This document shows positions 40,856 to 52,236 of a stretch of 64,000 bases of DNA, one piece after another. Made by a program: the position numbers and the translations under genes. Numbering within the stretch: the stretch's first letter is position 1; each line of letters starts with the position of its first letter. The DNA lies in contig CAJNDS010002331.1 of NCBI GenBank assembly GCA_905221605.1, positions 389,001-453,000 of the forward strand, given 5' to 3'. The notes below the pieces were generated by a model that was not told the origin of the DNA, did not search any database, and worked only from the letters and a program-made list of their open reading frames with translations. The DNA comes from Symbiodinium natans. Its lineage: Eukaryota > Sar > Dinophyceae > Suessiales > Symbiodiniaceae.

Positions 40856-41850
40856 GGGGTTTAGGGTTTAGGGTTTAGGGTTTAGGGTGTCCTTGAGGAA
40901 TTTGATGAGGCAAGGTACCTGTAGAAGGGGGGTAAAAGGGGGGTATAAGGGGGATAAGAGAAGTGTAAGGGGGCTATAGGGGGGGGTATAAGGGGGTATA
41001 AGGGGGGTATAAGGGAGGGGCGAATAAGGGAGGGGCGTATAAGAGTTGCAGAGACGCAGACAGTCAGAACGATGCGTGGCGGTGTATGAGTATATAGTAT
41101 GTTATACCTGCAGGGTGTGTTTAGGGTCCGAGGAGAATCTACATCGACCTGCACGCACGCATTCTCGCTCTCACACACTGTTTCGTCTTGGGCACTGGCT
41201 TCTTTTGTTGCTCATGCAAAGAAGCTGCTCTTGGAGGGTTTTTTGGGTCTAAAGTTTTGGCGTTGCAGGGTTTCTCGAGCTTAGGGGTGGGAGGATTTGC
41301 TGCTTTAAAGGGGTTGCTTGACAAAGCGGTCGAGGCGTTTCTTCTACGTCATGTCAAGGCAATCAGCTGTTGGAAGTGTCTCGATGCGCGCCTCTCGCGC
41401 GGGCCATCCCAAATCCCGAGGGACTGAACTCGGTACCCCAAGATCAGCCTGCTAATGTAAGGGTTTAGGGTTTAGGCTTTAGGGTTTAGGGTTTAGGGCT
41501 TACATACTGATAGGGATTGAAAAGGTGACGATCTTGATATCTCGTCCCCTGGTATTAGTCGCAGGCCTTGTTGAGAAGGCAACCTGACAATGCGAAGGCT
41601 GATTTGTCGGGCGATGGTAGGCCGATATTGACGAAGACGAAGCTCCCTTCGACGTGGACCCCAGGTACTTCTCGCAAACCCCCAAAGAAAGCTTAAACCC
41701 TAAGCCATAAACCCTAAGATCTAAACCCTAAACCCTAAACCCTAAAACCCTAGAACCCTAAAACCCTCAAACCCTAAAACCCTAAAACCCTAAACCCCTA
41801 GAACCCTAAACCCTAAACCCTAAACCCTAAACCCTAATCGCGACCTCTTA

Positions 41851-41947
41851 GTCGACAAGAACTAAGGCCTCGGAGAGAGCTCCGAGTGAGGGCAGCGATC
41901 GGGCGGCGGGACCGACGACGAAACAGCTGACGCAGCCGCCCGGACTG
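41851..41947 (+). CDS. Candidate exon, unknown protein
   Basis: The island between CCCTAAA and TTTAGGG arrays has a fully open frame including ASERAPSEGSDRAAGPTTKQ. The acceptor could be AG at 41,849 or 41,865. The donor is unclear: the exon runs into GGGGTTTAGGG. Confidence 0.35.
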
Positions 41948-42051
41948 GGGTTTAGGGGGTTTAGGGTTTAGGGTTTAGGGTTTAGGGTTTAGGGTTTAGG
42001 GTTTAGGGTTTAGGGTTTAGGGTTTAGGGTTTAGGGTTTAGGGTTTAGGGT
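41948..42051. repeat. TTTAGGG array
   Basis: About 100 bp of near-perfect TTTAGGG, followed by unique DNA leading to trinucleotide repeats. Confidence 0.97.
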
Positions 42052-42174
42052 CAGGCCACCAGCCACACACTATGGCCACCCCTTCCTAGCTCAGACCGTT
42101 TCTTTGTGCGCGCAGGTCAGTGATTCCTCCAGTATTTTTATGATGATTATCACTGCAAGTGTTAGCATTCGTGC

Positions 42175-43032
<858 letters not shown>

Positions 43033-43276
43033 GCAATGCTACTACTGCTAGCATCCATCCTTGTAGTCCTGCTATTGCTACTGCTACCGCCGCTGCTATT
43101 CCTGCAACCTCCAGACGGCTCCTGCTCAAGAAGCTGCCGAACCCCCAATCGTAGGGTTCTTTGCAGCTCCTCAATCCTAGGGGCATCGCTCTGAACGCCG
43201 AAAAACCGTAGGGACGCCTTCAACCGAACTTACAATTGAGCCGGAAGATTTGGCTTAGGCCTTTATCACCGGAGCA

Positions 43277-45049
43277 ATGTTGTGCATCCAACTGATGACT
43301 ACTGGTAGCGAGGTTGCTCGCATGGAGCTGAAGGATGTGCCGTGCTCAACTCGAACTGGGAGCGAGTCTGTTTGCCACGTGCGCGATCTGAAGCTCCATC
43401 TCCAAAAGTTCTGTGGACATCCCCGGTTTCAACAGAGACTTTTGCAAGAAGATGGGGAGATACTGCCTGACGAGGCGGTTTTAGATGCCCCATGCCGATT
43501 GCAGCTCGTGTTGTTGGGCTTTGCAGAGACTCCTGCCGACCATATAGACAAGCTGCTCCAAGCAGTGGAAGCAAATGACACGAATCAAATAGAAAACATC
43601 TTGCAACGTCCCCAAGACCCAGGCCTGCCGAATTCGCGCGGCATCGCAGCCTTGCACGCTGCAGCCCGGTTTGGCAACGAAGTTGCTGCTTTGCAGCTGC
43701 TTGAGGCTGGTGCAGACAAGGACCAAATCGACATGGCTGGAACAACGCCTCTCTTATTTGCATGCTCTGGGGGCCACTTGGAGGTGGCACGCTTGCTCCT
43801 TGAAGCTGGCGCAGGCAAGAATATAGCCGCGAGAAGTGGAGCAACACCTCTTCTCGTCGCATCCCAGAATGGCCACTTGGAAGTGGCACGTTTGCTCCTT
43901 GAAGCTGGCGCGGGCAAGGATATGGCCACGACAGATGGAGCAACACCTCTTCACATCGCATCTGCGCAAGGCCACTCGGAAGTAACACGTTTGCTCCTTG
44001 AAGCTGGCGCGGACAAGGATGCAGCCGACATAAATGGAGCAATGCCTCTTTTTGTCGCATCTCAGAATGGCCACTTGGAAGTGGCACGTTTGCTCCTTGA
44101 AGCTGGCGCACACAAGGATGCTCCTGCCAGGGCAGATGGAGCCACGCCTCTTCACATCGCATCTGCGCAAGGCCACTTGGAAGTGGCACGTTTGCTCCTT
44201 GAAGCTGGCGCAGGCAAAGATACAGAAACGAGAAATGGATCAACACCTTTATTTGTCGCGTCACAGAATTGCCACTCAGAAGTGGCACGTTTGCTCCTTG
44301 GAGCTGGCGCGGGCAAGGATATACCCACGAGAAATGGAGCCACACCCCTTCACATCGCATCTGCGCAAGGCCACTTGGAAGTGGCACGTTTGCTCCTTGA
44401 AGCTGGCGCAGGCAAGGATATGGCCACGGCAAATGGAGCAACACCTCTTTTTGTCGCATCTCAGAAAGGCCGCTTGGAAGTGGTGCGTTTGCTTCTTGAA
44501 GCTGGCGCGGGCAAGGACAAAGCCACGCCAGATGGAGCAACACCGCTTTTCGCCGCATCTCAGAATGGCCACTCGGAAGTGGCGCGTTTGCTCATTGAAG
44601 CTGGCGCGGGCAAGGGTCTAGCCACGAGAAATGGAGCAACACCTCTTTTCGTCGCATCTCAGAATGGCCACTCGGACGTGGCACGTTTGCTCCTTGAAGC
44701 TGGCGCAGGCAAGGATACAGCCATGAGAAATGGAGCAACACCTCTATTTGTCGCATCTCAGAAAGGCAGCTTGGAAGTGGCACGTTTGCTTCTTGAAGCT
44801 GGCGCGGGCAAGGAGATTGCCCCCCCGGATGGAGCAACACCTCTTTTTGTCGCATCTCAGAACGGCCACTTGGAAGTGGCGCGCTTGCTTCTTGAAGCTG
44901 GCGCGGGCAAGGATGCTGCCAGAGCAGATGGAGCCACACCATTTCTCATCGCATCTGCGCAAGGCCACGTGGAAGTGGCACGCTTGCTCCTTGAAGCTGG
45001 CGCAAGCAAGGATGCGGCCAACAAGCGGACAAGGATTCAGCACACATAG
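43277..45049 (+). CDS. Ubiquitin-like/ankyrin-repeat protein, 14 repeats, intronless
   Basis: 590 codons. Residues 1-83 look like a ubiquitin-fold module (VRDLKLHLQKFCGHPRFQQR then LLQEDGEILPDEAVL and LQLVLLGF), a common N-terminus of dinoflagellate ankyrin proteins. From residue 118 there are 14 ankyrin repeats of 33 residues with consensus GATPLFVASQNGHLEVARLL and LEAGAGKD; the matching 99-bp DNA units are very similar, so they expanded or were homogenised recently. Ankyrin arrays bind partner proteins; the partner is unknown. The ORF ends at TAG in the middle of repeat-like DNA, and recognisable repeat fragments continue to about 45,200, so the frame was probably longer. Its closest relative is at 60,682. 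Confidence 0.9.
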   Translation: MLCIQLMTTGSEVARMELKDVPCSTRTGSESVCHVRDLKLHLQKFCGHPRFQQRLLQEDGEILPDEAVLDAPCRLQLVLLGFAETPADHIDKLLQAVEANDTNQIENILQRPQDPGLPNSRGIAALHAAARFGNEVAALQLLEAGADKDQIDMAGTTPLLFACSGGHLEVARLLLEAGAGKNIAARSGATPLLVASQNGHLEVARLLLEAGAGKDMATTDGATPLHIASAQGHSEVTRLLLEAGADKDAADINGAMPLFVASQNGHLEVARLLLEAGAHKDAPARADGATPLHIASAQGHLEVARLLLEAGAGKDTETRNGSTPLFVASQNCHSEVARLLLGAGAGKDIPTRNGATPLHIASAQGHLEVARLLLEAGAGKDMATANGATPLFVASQKGRLEVVRLLLEAGAGKDKATPDGATPLFAASQNGHSEVARLLIEAGAGKGLATRNGATPLFVASQNGHSDVARLLLEAGAGKDTAMRNGATPLFVASQKGSLEVARLLLEAGAGKEIAPPDGATPLFVASQNGHLEVARLLLEAGAGKDAARADGATPFLIASAQGHVEVARLLLEAGASKDAANKRTRIQHT

Positions 45050-45320
45050 ATGGAGTAACGCCTCTTGACATCGCATGTCAGAACGGATACTTGGCAGTGG
45101 CACATTTGCACCCTCAGCCTAGCGCTGCCATCATGCAGCCACGACAGATGAAGCAGCGGGCAGGGGGCTACATGGAAGTGCCATAGCAGCTCTTCGATGC
45201 TAGTGCAGACACGAGCGTCAACTCAGAAAGGGTGCTGCGTAGTGTAGGTACTGACCCGACTGACATAAACTACAGTACTTGCTAGCTTCAATGCAATAAG
45301 CTGTGTCGTGTTCCTGATGG
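45050..45320 (+). pseudogene. Degenerate 3' continuation of the ankyrin gene
   Basis: Contains broken ankyrin-like pieces (CTTGACATCGCATGTCAGAA, GGCAGTGGCACATTTGC) and a tail (ACTGACCCGACTGACA, GCTAGCTTCAATGCAA) also found after the second ankyrin gene at 61,867-62,075. This tail fixes the 3' limit of the duplicated unit. Confidence 0.65.
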
Positions 45321-46300
45321 TCGTGCTCAGCGACGCCGTGTTATTGCACAGTACCGGGAGGTTCTGGGGTGATCTTTTCCTTCCCAGGGCGTTGATTAGG
45401 GCAACTGCTGCCGTAGCTAGGCGAGCAAACCTTGCTTAGAAGATCTTATGAACCTTCAGTGAAAGTTTTTGCACCCTTCCTCTCAAGGAGTTGGCAGTCG
45501 CCTTCCTGACGCATTCGCGTGTTTGTCGATTTCTCCCCCCCCCTTTTCAAGGCCACCGACCAGAGATTCTGCCTCCTTGGTAGCCTAAACCGCTTCTTTG
45601 TGCTCGCATGGTTAGCGCTCCCTAAACCCTAAACCCTAAACGCTAGGTTTAGGGCGGTTGAGGGTTTAGGTTAGGGTTGAGGGTTTGGGGTTTAGGGCTT
45701 CTAGCGGCTCAAAGCTCAGACTTCTCTTTTGTGCAATGACCGAGTTTAGGGTTTAGGGTTTAGGGTTTAGGGTTTAGGGTTTAGGTAGGGGTTTAGGGTT
45801 TGGGGGTTTGGGGGTTCGGGGTTTCGGGTTTGTGGGTGCAGGGCTCAGAAGTTTTTGACGCAAGGGTTACTAACAGCAGCCCCAAACGCATCCTACATTC
45901 TGTGCCCGGCGCCTTGAAACCTACTTGGGGTGTGGGGCCGCAGGATTCGCGCAGCTCCTTTTAGGCTGTAGGGCGAAGGGTATGCAGACTCCCTGATAAG
46001 AAGGCCAAAGCAGGACCACCAAAAAGGGAGCTTTCCTACAAGCCCTACAAAGCCCTGCGAGCCTTAAAAGCTCTCTAAGCCCGAAAGGGCTGACAGGCCC
46101 TACAAGCCCTGTAGGGCGGATTGGTCCCACACCCCAAACCCCAAACCCCAAACCCCAAACCCCAAACCTCAAACGCCAAACGCCAAACCCCAAACCCCAA
46201 ATCCCAAACCCAAAACCCCAAACCTCAAACCCCAAACGCCAAACCCTAGATTCTCAAGCCTAAAGCCTAAACCCTAAACCTAAACCCTAAACCCTCAACC
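45320..46300. other. Spacer without a supported gene
   Basis: Unique DNA to about 45,620, then short telomere-type runs and a CCCCAAA-rich stretch (46,128-46,260). Upstream exons of the TMEM65-like gene should lie here or further left, but none is clear. Confidence 0.5.
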
Positions 46301-46306
46301 CGCAAG

Positions 46307-46360
46307 GCTGCTCATCTTCGTCGCGGTCCCCTTCTTTGGCTTCGGCTTGGCGGACAACGC
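46307..46360 (+). CDS. TMEM65: TMEM65-like exon 1 of model
   Basis: AG at 46,305-46,306; encodes LLIFVAVPFFGFGLADN plus two bases. GC donor at 46,361. Joined to exon 2 it gives DNAIMI, the family signature. Confidence 0.8.
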
Positions 46361-49300
46361 GCGCCTGGGACTACGTCGAGGGCTAGAGCGGTAGCGCGGT
46401 AGAGGGTTGAGGGGTTGAGGGGGTTAGGGGTTGATGGTTTAGGGTTTGGGGTTTGGGGTTTAGGGTTTTAGGGTTTAGGGTTTAGGGTTTGGGGTTTAGG
46501 GTTTAGGGTTTCAGGGTTTATCATGGGGTTCTACCTTGGACCCCTAAGGTCGCACCCTTGGGCTTGGGGACCCTTTTTAAAGATCCCTAAGGGAATATAA
46601 GGGTCAGAGTAGGAGTATATTGCGGGAAACCTGCGGTGCAACCTTCGGGGTACGAGTCTGAATCCTGAACCCTAAGCCCTAAGCCCTAAACCCTAAACCC
46701 GGAACCCCAAACTCGCCAGGATCATGATCATCTGCGGTGACTTCATCGACGCCCAGTTCGGCGTCCTGCTGGGCCTCACCACCATGGCCTCGGCAGGCGA
46801 CTTCCTCAAGGGGTAATTTTAAGGGCTTAGGGCTTAGGGTTTAGGGTTTAGGATGTTTTTAGGGTTTAGGGTTTGGGGTTTAGGGTTTGAGGGTTTAGGG
46901 TTTGAGGGTTTAGGGTTTGTGGGTTCAGGGTTCGGGGTTTTGGGCTTAGGGAAAGTTTTCGGGTTTTCTCGAAAGGTAATTTTGAGGGTTTAGGGTTTTA
47001 GGGTTTTAGGGTTTAGGGTTTTGGGTTTAGAGTTTGGGGTTTTAGGGTTCAGGGTTTAGGGGGTAGGTGTAAGGTTTAGGTGTAGGGTTTAGGGTAGTGC
47101 GTTTTCTCAAATTAGTCAGGGTTCAGGGTTCAGGGCTATTTTTTAGGGTTTAGGGGTTCAGGGTTTGGGGTAGTTTTTAGGGTTTAGGGTTTTAGGGTTC
47201 AGCGTTTAGGGTTCAGGGATATTTCAGGGTTCAGGGTTTTACGGTTCAGGGATTAGGGCTTAGGGTAATATTTAAGGTGTCGGGTTTGGGGTTCAGGGTG
47301 TCGGGTTTAGGTTGTTGGGGAGTTGAGGGTGTTAAGGGCCGAATTGGGGTTTAGCATTTTGGGGGTTTCAGGATTTGGGGCTTTGGGGTGTAGATGGGGT
47401 TCAGGGTCTAGTCAGGGCTGCCAAGGGTCTAATTGGGGTTTAGGGGTTTAGGGTTCATACATGGATTTAGTATTTATAAAGCGTTTTGGGCTTTAGATGG
47501 GGTTCAGGGTCGAATAAAGGGCTTTCGGGTTTATGTAGGGCTGTGGGGTTTAAATGGGGTTTTTAGGTTAAAGGGTTTGGGGTATATGGGGCTTGAGGGT
47601 TTGCAGCGGGTTTGGGGGTTTTTAATGGGCTTTGGAGTCCAATCGGAGGTTTTGAGGGTCTAGTTGGGGGTTTAGAGTGGTTGAGGGTTTAGGGTCTAGG
47701 GGCTTAAATTATTAAATGGGGTTCAGGGTCAAATTGGGGCTTTGTTGCTTTAATTGGGATTGAGGGTTTTGGGGTTGAAAAATTGGCTGTAGGGCCGAAT
47801 TTGCGTTTAGGATTTAGGGGTTGTAAGGGGCTTTGGGGTTTGAACGGGATTTGGGTAGGATCAGGGTTTGGGGGTTTGGGTGTACATAGGGCTTTATAGG
47901 GTTTATCTCAGGTTTTGAGGTTTGCATGGGTCTAGGGTCTAATCTGGGTTTAGGGTTAAATGGGTTTTAGCGTCTACTTCGGGTGTAGGAGTTTAGGTGG
48001 CATTTCCCGGTGTAGTCAGGGTTTTTCAAGACTTTGGGGTCGAAGTCGGGAATAGATTCGTCACAAAGGTTTAGGGTTGTAAAGTGTTTTGGGTTTAACG
48101 GGGATTCGGGTAAAAATATGGTTTTTAGGGTCAGGATCTTATGGGTCTGCGGGACTAGGGTTTCAAAAGGGTTTAGGGCTTTAGGGGTCGAATTGGGGTT
48201 GGGGTCTGATCAGGGTGTAGGGCTTTGGGGTTCAAATGGGGTTTGGAGTTTAGGGTTCAAGACGCTAGAGCATTTTGTATCAATAGGAGCCCTAAACCCT
48301 AAACCCTAAACCCTAAACCCTAAACCCTAAACCCTAAACCCTGAACCCTGAACCCTAAACCTTAAACCCCGGAGCCCCACGGCAGTTGAGGTCTGGGCAA
48401 CTGGCTGTCCGACACGATCGGCTTAGGCCCGGCCCGCAGCAAGTCTTTCCTCCATGCAGAGGGTTTAGGGTTTAGGGTTTAGGGTTTAAGGTTTAGGGTT
48501 TAGGGTTTAGGGTTTAGGGTTTAGTGGTTTCGGGTTTAGGGTTTAGGGCTTACGGTTGGGGTGTTCCCCCTTTTTTCCAACAGTCCTTACTAGGGATTTT
48601 AGTACCCGCTAGGGGGAACATCCCAAGTTTAGGGTTTAGGGTTTAGGGTTTAGGGTTTAGGGTTTCTGCAGAACCATAGAATGCTTAACTAAGGGCATTG
48701 AGCTCTCGGCGGGCTTTGGTCTGAGCTTTGGAGGGAAGCTTACGGCCCTACACCAAAATGTGTAGGGTTTAGGGTTTAGGGTTTAGGTTTAGGGTTTAGG
48801 GTTTAGGGCTTACGGGGGCTAACGACTTTTGCTCATGAGGGTTGCTGGGCTTCAGCCGCTCGAACGATCGGCGAAGCCGAGGCCGCGTACGCCTGGTGGT
48901 GGGGTTTCTCGCCCTTCCAGGGTCGGATGGAAGAGCTTCAGCCTCGGCTGGAGGCCATCAAGCCCAACATCGCATCGGGGTTTAGGGGGTTTAGGGTTTA
49001 GGGTTTAGAGTGGTTTAGGGTTTAGGGTCGAAGTGGCAGGCCGGATGCCCCCCGGAAGTTGGAAAGGGCGGGGGGGATGGCACCTTGCTGGGCGGTCCGG
49101 AAAGCGCGCACAAGGGGTCGCTCACCCAATTGACCGTCGTCACGGACATAGCCCCTTGGGCAGGGCTAGCACCGACAGCCCTTGCCCTAAACCCTAAACC
49201 TTAAACCCTAAACCCTAAACCAAAAACCCTAAACCCTAAACCCTAAACCCCAAACCCCAAACCCCAAACCCCAAACCCTAAACCCTTGCCCAAGCCCGAG

Positions 49301-51612
49301 AAACCTCTCCCAAGGAGGAGAGAACCAACCTGTTCAAAGCACTGGCGGGAGGCAGCGCCTGGAGCCTTGAACAATCAAGTATTTAGCCCTCAGAACCTTC
49401 GAGAGTGATTAGCCTCAACTCCGGTAACCCGAAACCCTAAACCCTAAACCTTAAACCCTAAACCTCAAACCCCAAACCTTAAACCCCAAACCCTAAACCC
49501 CCTGGACCCTAAACCCTAGGGCTCTCAACCCTCGGCCGCGGAGGCTTGGGTGACGCCATCGAGCGGTCTGCGCAGAAGCCACCTGGCTCAACCCCCAAGG
49601 GGATGGGGTTTGGGGTTTGGGTTTTTTTGGGTTTAGGGTTTAGGGTTTGGGGGTTTGGGGGTTTGGGGTTTAGGGTTTAGGGTTCGGGGTTTGGGGTTTA
49701 AGCCGGTTTGGGGGTTTAGGGTTTACGGCTTAGGATGAATCTAGTTGGAGGGTGCATGGGATAGTTCGAACTATTGTTGGGAGTTCTGCTGATGTAGGCC
49801 TTGGTGTAGGGCTTCAGGATTCAACGAGAGCCTCCTCTGAGGTTACCCTCCTAAATTCGATACCAAAAAACACCGAGGATCATGCCACAATAGACCCCCC
49901 CCGGGGAAGAAAGCACAATGAATGCCAAAATGTAGATCAACCCCCAAAATGAGAGAAGACACTCCAGCCCGGGGAGCGGTCAAGGGTCCTTAAGCCCGCA
50001 AAGAAACCCTAAACCCTAAACCCTAAGCCCGAAGCCCTAAACCCTAAACCCTACACCCTAAACCCCCTCAAACCCTACATGAAAACTGAGGATGGGGCTG
50101 AGCAACGGTGGCCTCTCGCCCATGCAGGCCTGGATAGGGATGCCGGAGAGGTTCCCAGCAGAGCAGTGGTGCGGTAACCTTGGGGTGCTCCAACCCTAAA
50201 CCCTAAACCCTAAACCCTAAACCCTAAACCCTAAACCCTAAACCCTAAACCCTACACCCGAAACCCTAGAAACCCTGAACCCCTGCGAGTGGTGCTGTGT
50301 GCCAGTGGCACCGAGGCGTTCGGTACCTGAAGGTTCATGGTACTTGTTGGCCAGTTATAACTGTACATACAACGATACTTATAACCCTCTTAGGGCACTT
50401 TAGGGGCTTATAAGTGGGTTGTAAGTACAGTTATAATTGGTTAATACGTACCCCTGAACCCTAAACACTAAACCCTAAACCCTAAATCCGAAACAGGAGC
50501 GCATGAACATCGCGAAGATGACGACCCTCGCAGGGAAGCTGATCGGCATCACCCTCGGCTGCTTCGCAGGCTGGGCCCTGGAGCTCAGGGGCCTGTCAGG
50601 GTTTCAGGGTTGAGGGTTTAAGGTCTATAGGGTTTAGGGTTTAGGGTTTAGGGTTTAGGGTTTAGGGTTTAGGGCTAGGTTTTGGGGCTTTTGGGTCTCA
50701 GGATTTTCAGCGTTTCAGGCTTTTACGGCTTTGGTTTTCGAGGGCTTTTGGTTTTTAGGGATTTAGGGCTTCATGGGGTGTCAGGGTTTCGGGTTTCTGG
50801 GTTTCGGGCTTTGTAGGGCTTAGGGGTTTTCAGGGTTTAGAGCTCTTTTCAGAGTCCAAGCAGCCGAGCCCTACTGGTCGGGTGGCCGTTTGCGGTTTTT
50901 TGTTGCCCTAAACCCAAAACCCCTGAACACTAAACCCCAAAGTCTGAACCCCAGAAGCCCTAAACCCGGCTGTTGTGGGATTGCGGGTTGTGTTTCGGAG
51001 GGTTCGCCAAGCTGGGCCTGCGTGCACCTGATGATCCAACATGTGCAGTTCTCTGGGTGATGCTCTCTTTGGGGCTAGCCTAAATACCCTAAACCAAAAA
51101 CCCTAAACCCTAAACCCTAGACCCTAGACCCTAAACCCTAAACCCTAAACCCTAAACCCTAAACCCTAAAACACACACTAGGAACCCCACAAAGCAGGGC
51201 ATCTATGCATCTTGTTTGGTAAACGGAAACATGGCAAGATATGAGGGGGCACAGGGCCAGCCAGATTGCGCCCCACAACCCTTCAACCGCAAGCCCCCAA
51301 CACTGAGGCAGGTCAGCCTACTTGCTGGTGTGTGTAGTAAGGACTGAGGGAAGTAGGGCGACAGGCCTGAACCCCTCAAGCCCCTAAGCCCTCTTATTTT
51401 AGGCCTTTTGGGGCCCTTCACTCCCTTCAGGACCCCCGAAACCCTAAAGCCTAAAACCCTAAACCCGAAACCCTAAACCCTAAACCCTAAAAAACCCCTA
51501 AACCCTAAACCCCTCCTCCTTCCGAAAGCCGACCTTCGCAGGAATGACGCCGCTTCTCTTCCTGACGCCGGCCAAGGTTGAGATTGCCAAAGACGACGTG
51601 GAGGCTCTTTAG
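46307..51612 (+). CDS. TMEM65: TMEM65-like membrane protein gene, seven exons (3' complete, 5' incomplete)
   Basis: Exons 46,307-46,360; 46,720-46,796; 48,391-48,426; 49,544-49,601; 50,091-50,127; 50,497-50,569; 51,542-51,612 join in phase at all six junctions. The product follows the TMEM65 domain end to end: VPFFGFGLADNAIMIICGDF, GVLLGLTTM, LGNWLSDTIGLGLGDAIE, LSPMQERMNIAKM, GKLIGITLGCFAGMTPLLFL and a short polar tail to TAG. In animals TMEM65 is a mitochondrial inner-membrane protein; here only the family is claimed. All donors are GC or GA, none GT, and every acceptor is AG. Introns of 359-1,594 bp are largely telomere-type arrays, TTTAGGG near most donors and CCCTAAA near all acceptors. 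The N-terminal exons (targeting region) are not identified. Confidence 0.82.
46720..46796 (+). CDS. TMEM65: TMEM65-like exon 2
   Basis: AG at 46,718-46,719; encodes IMIICGDFIDAQFGVLLGLT plus TMASA; GC donor at 46,797. This is a membrane segment with a Gly-rich face. Confidence 0.85.
48391..48426 (+). CDS. TMEM65: TMEM65-like exon 3
   Basis: A 36-bp exon after GTTGAG encoding LGNWLSDTIGL, matching the family's ALGNxxSDxxGxG block. GC donor at 48,427. Phase 1 in and out. Confidence 0.8.
   Translation, partial: VWATGCPTRSA
48856..48980 (+). other. Exon-like island in TMEM65-like intron 3
   Basis: One frame is open for the whole island and reads like protein (AEAAYAWWWGFSPFQGRMEE then LQPRLEAIKPNIAS). 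TTTAGGG arrays lie on both sides. The TMEM65 alignment is complete without it, and its ends do not give matching phases, so it is either a captured exon fragment or part of an unseen transcript. Confidence 0.3.
49077..49190 (+). other. Second exon-like island in TMEM65-like intron 3
   Basis: An open frame (GSLTQLTVVTDIAPWAGLAP and flanks) runs until it meets CCCTAAA repeats. No good acceptor or donor pair was found. Confidence 0.2.
49544..49601 (+). CDS. TMEM65: TMEM65-like exon 4
   Basis: AG at 49,542-49,543; encodes LGDAIERSAQKPPGSTPK plus two bases. The donor is GA (49,602) within GGATGGGG, and the same eight bases stand at the acceptor (50,090-50,097), so the exact cut is ambiguous. Confidence 0.75.
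50091..50127 (+). CDS. TMEM65: TMEM65-like exon 5
   Basis: After ACTGAG; encodes MGLSNGGLSPMQ; GC donor at 50,128. With exon 6 it gives LSPMQ followed by 12 residues and GK, the spacing of the family's LTPKQ...GK block. An open frame continues past the donor to a GT at 50,174, a possible alternative. Confidence 0.7.
50324..50451. repeat. Foldback element, family 1 copy b
   Basis: TACCTGAAGGTTCATGGTAC ... ATTGGTTAATACGTAC, with the same interior blocks as the 36,740 copy (ACTTATAACC, GGGGCTTATAAGTGGGTT). It lies in TMEM65-like intron 5. Confidence 0.7.
50497..50569 (+). CDS. TMEM65: TMEM65-like exon 6
   Basis: AG at 50,495-50,496; encodes ERMNIAKMTTLAGKLIGITL plus GCFA; GC donor at 50,570. 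The bases CTTCGCAGG around the donor recur at the next acceptor. Confidence 0.85.
51542..51612 (+). CDS. TMEM65: TMEM65-like terminal exon
   Basis: AG at 51,540-51,541; encodes MTPLLFLTPAKVEIAKDDVE then AL and TAG. Joined to exon 6 it gives GCFAGMTPLLFL, the family's GCxxGMxPLLF. A TTTAGGG run begins about 35 bp after the stop. Confidence 0.82.
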
Positions 51613-52236
51613 AGCCTTCCCCCCCCACTTCCCATGGGGTTTAGGGTGTAGGGTTTAGGGTTTAGGGCTTAGGGTTTAGGGTTTAGGGTTTGGGGAACCC
51701 AAAGCCCCGAGCCTTAATCCTTAAGCCGAGACATCCCCCGAAATTATCCCAAAATCGCGAAAGTTCTAGGTCCCCGGCCTAAACCCTATGCCTGAAACCA
51801 TCGACCTTAGCGACTTTAAACTAGGGGGCTTCGAGTCTCACTCGGTTTCGAGGCGTCCTTGGGTTTTAGGATTGGGGGTTTGGGAGGCTTAGGGTTTGGG
51901 GTTGGGGTTTAAGGTTTAGGGTTTAGGGTTCAGGGTTCAGGGGTTAGGGTTTAGGGTTTAGGGTTTAGGATTTAGGGTTTAGGGTTTAGTGTTTAGGGTT
52001 TAGGGTTTAGGGTTTAGGCAGACCCGGGGTTCAAGTATCACACGACCTTGCAGCGGGCTCGGGACAGTGCTCCTAGCACCCGCTAGCCCTGAGCATCCTC
52101 AAGCCAAAGCCTTGAACTCTAAACCCTAAACCCTAAACCCTAAACCCTAAACCCTAAACCCTAAACCCTAAACCCTAAACCCTAAACCCTAAACCCTAAA
52201 CACTCTCTATCCTATGTATATTTAATGGCTAATGGC

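Noticed and set aside
43299-44558. Long minus-strand ORFs opposite the ankyrin genes (also 60,710-61,998)
   Set aside because: They mirror the 33-residue ankyrin period and have no domain of their own; they are shadows of the 99-bp repeat.
46361-46719. Assembly collapse as the sole origin of the telomere arrays
   Set aside because: Array lengths differ, variants are locus-specific, and exons on both sides join in phase, so the arrays sit at real intron positions even if their exact lengths are unreliable.
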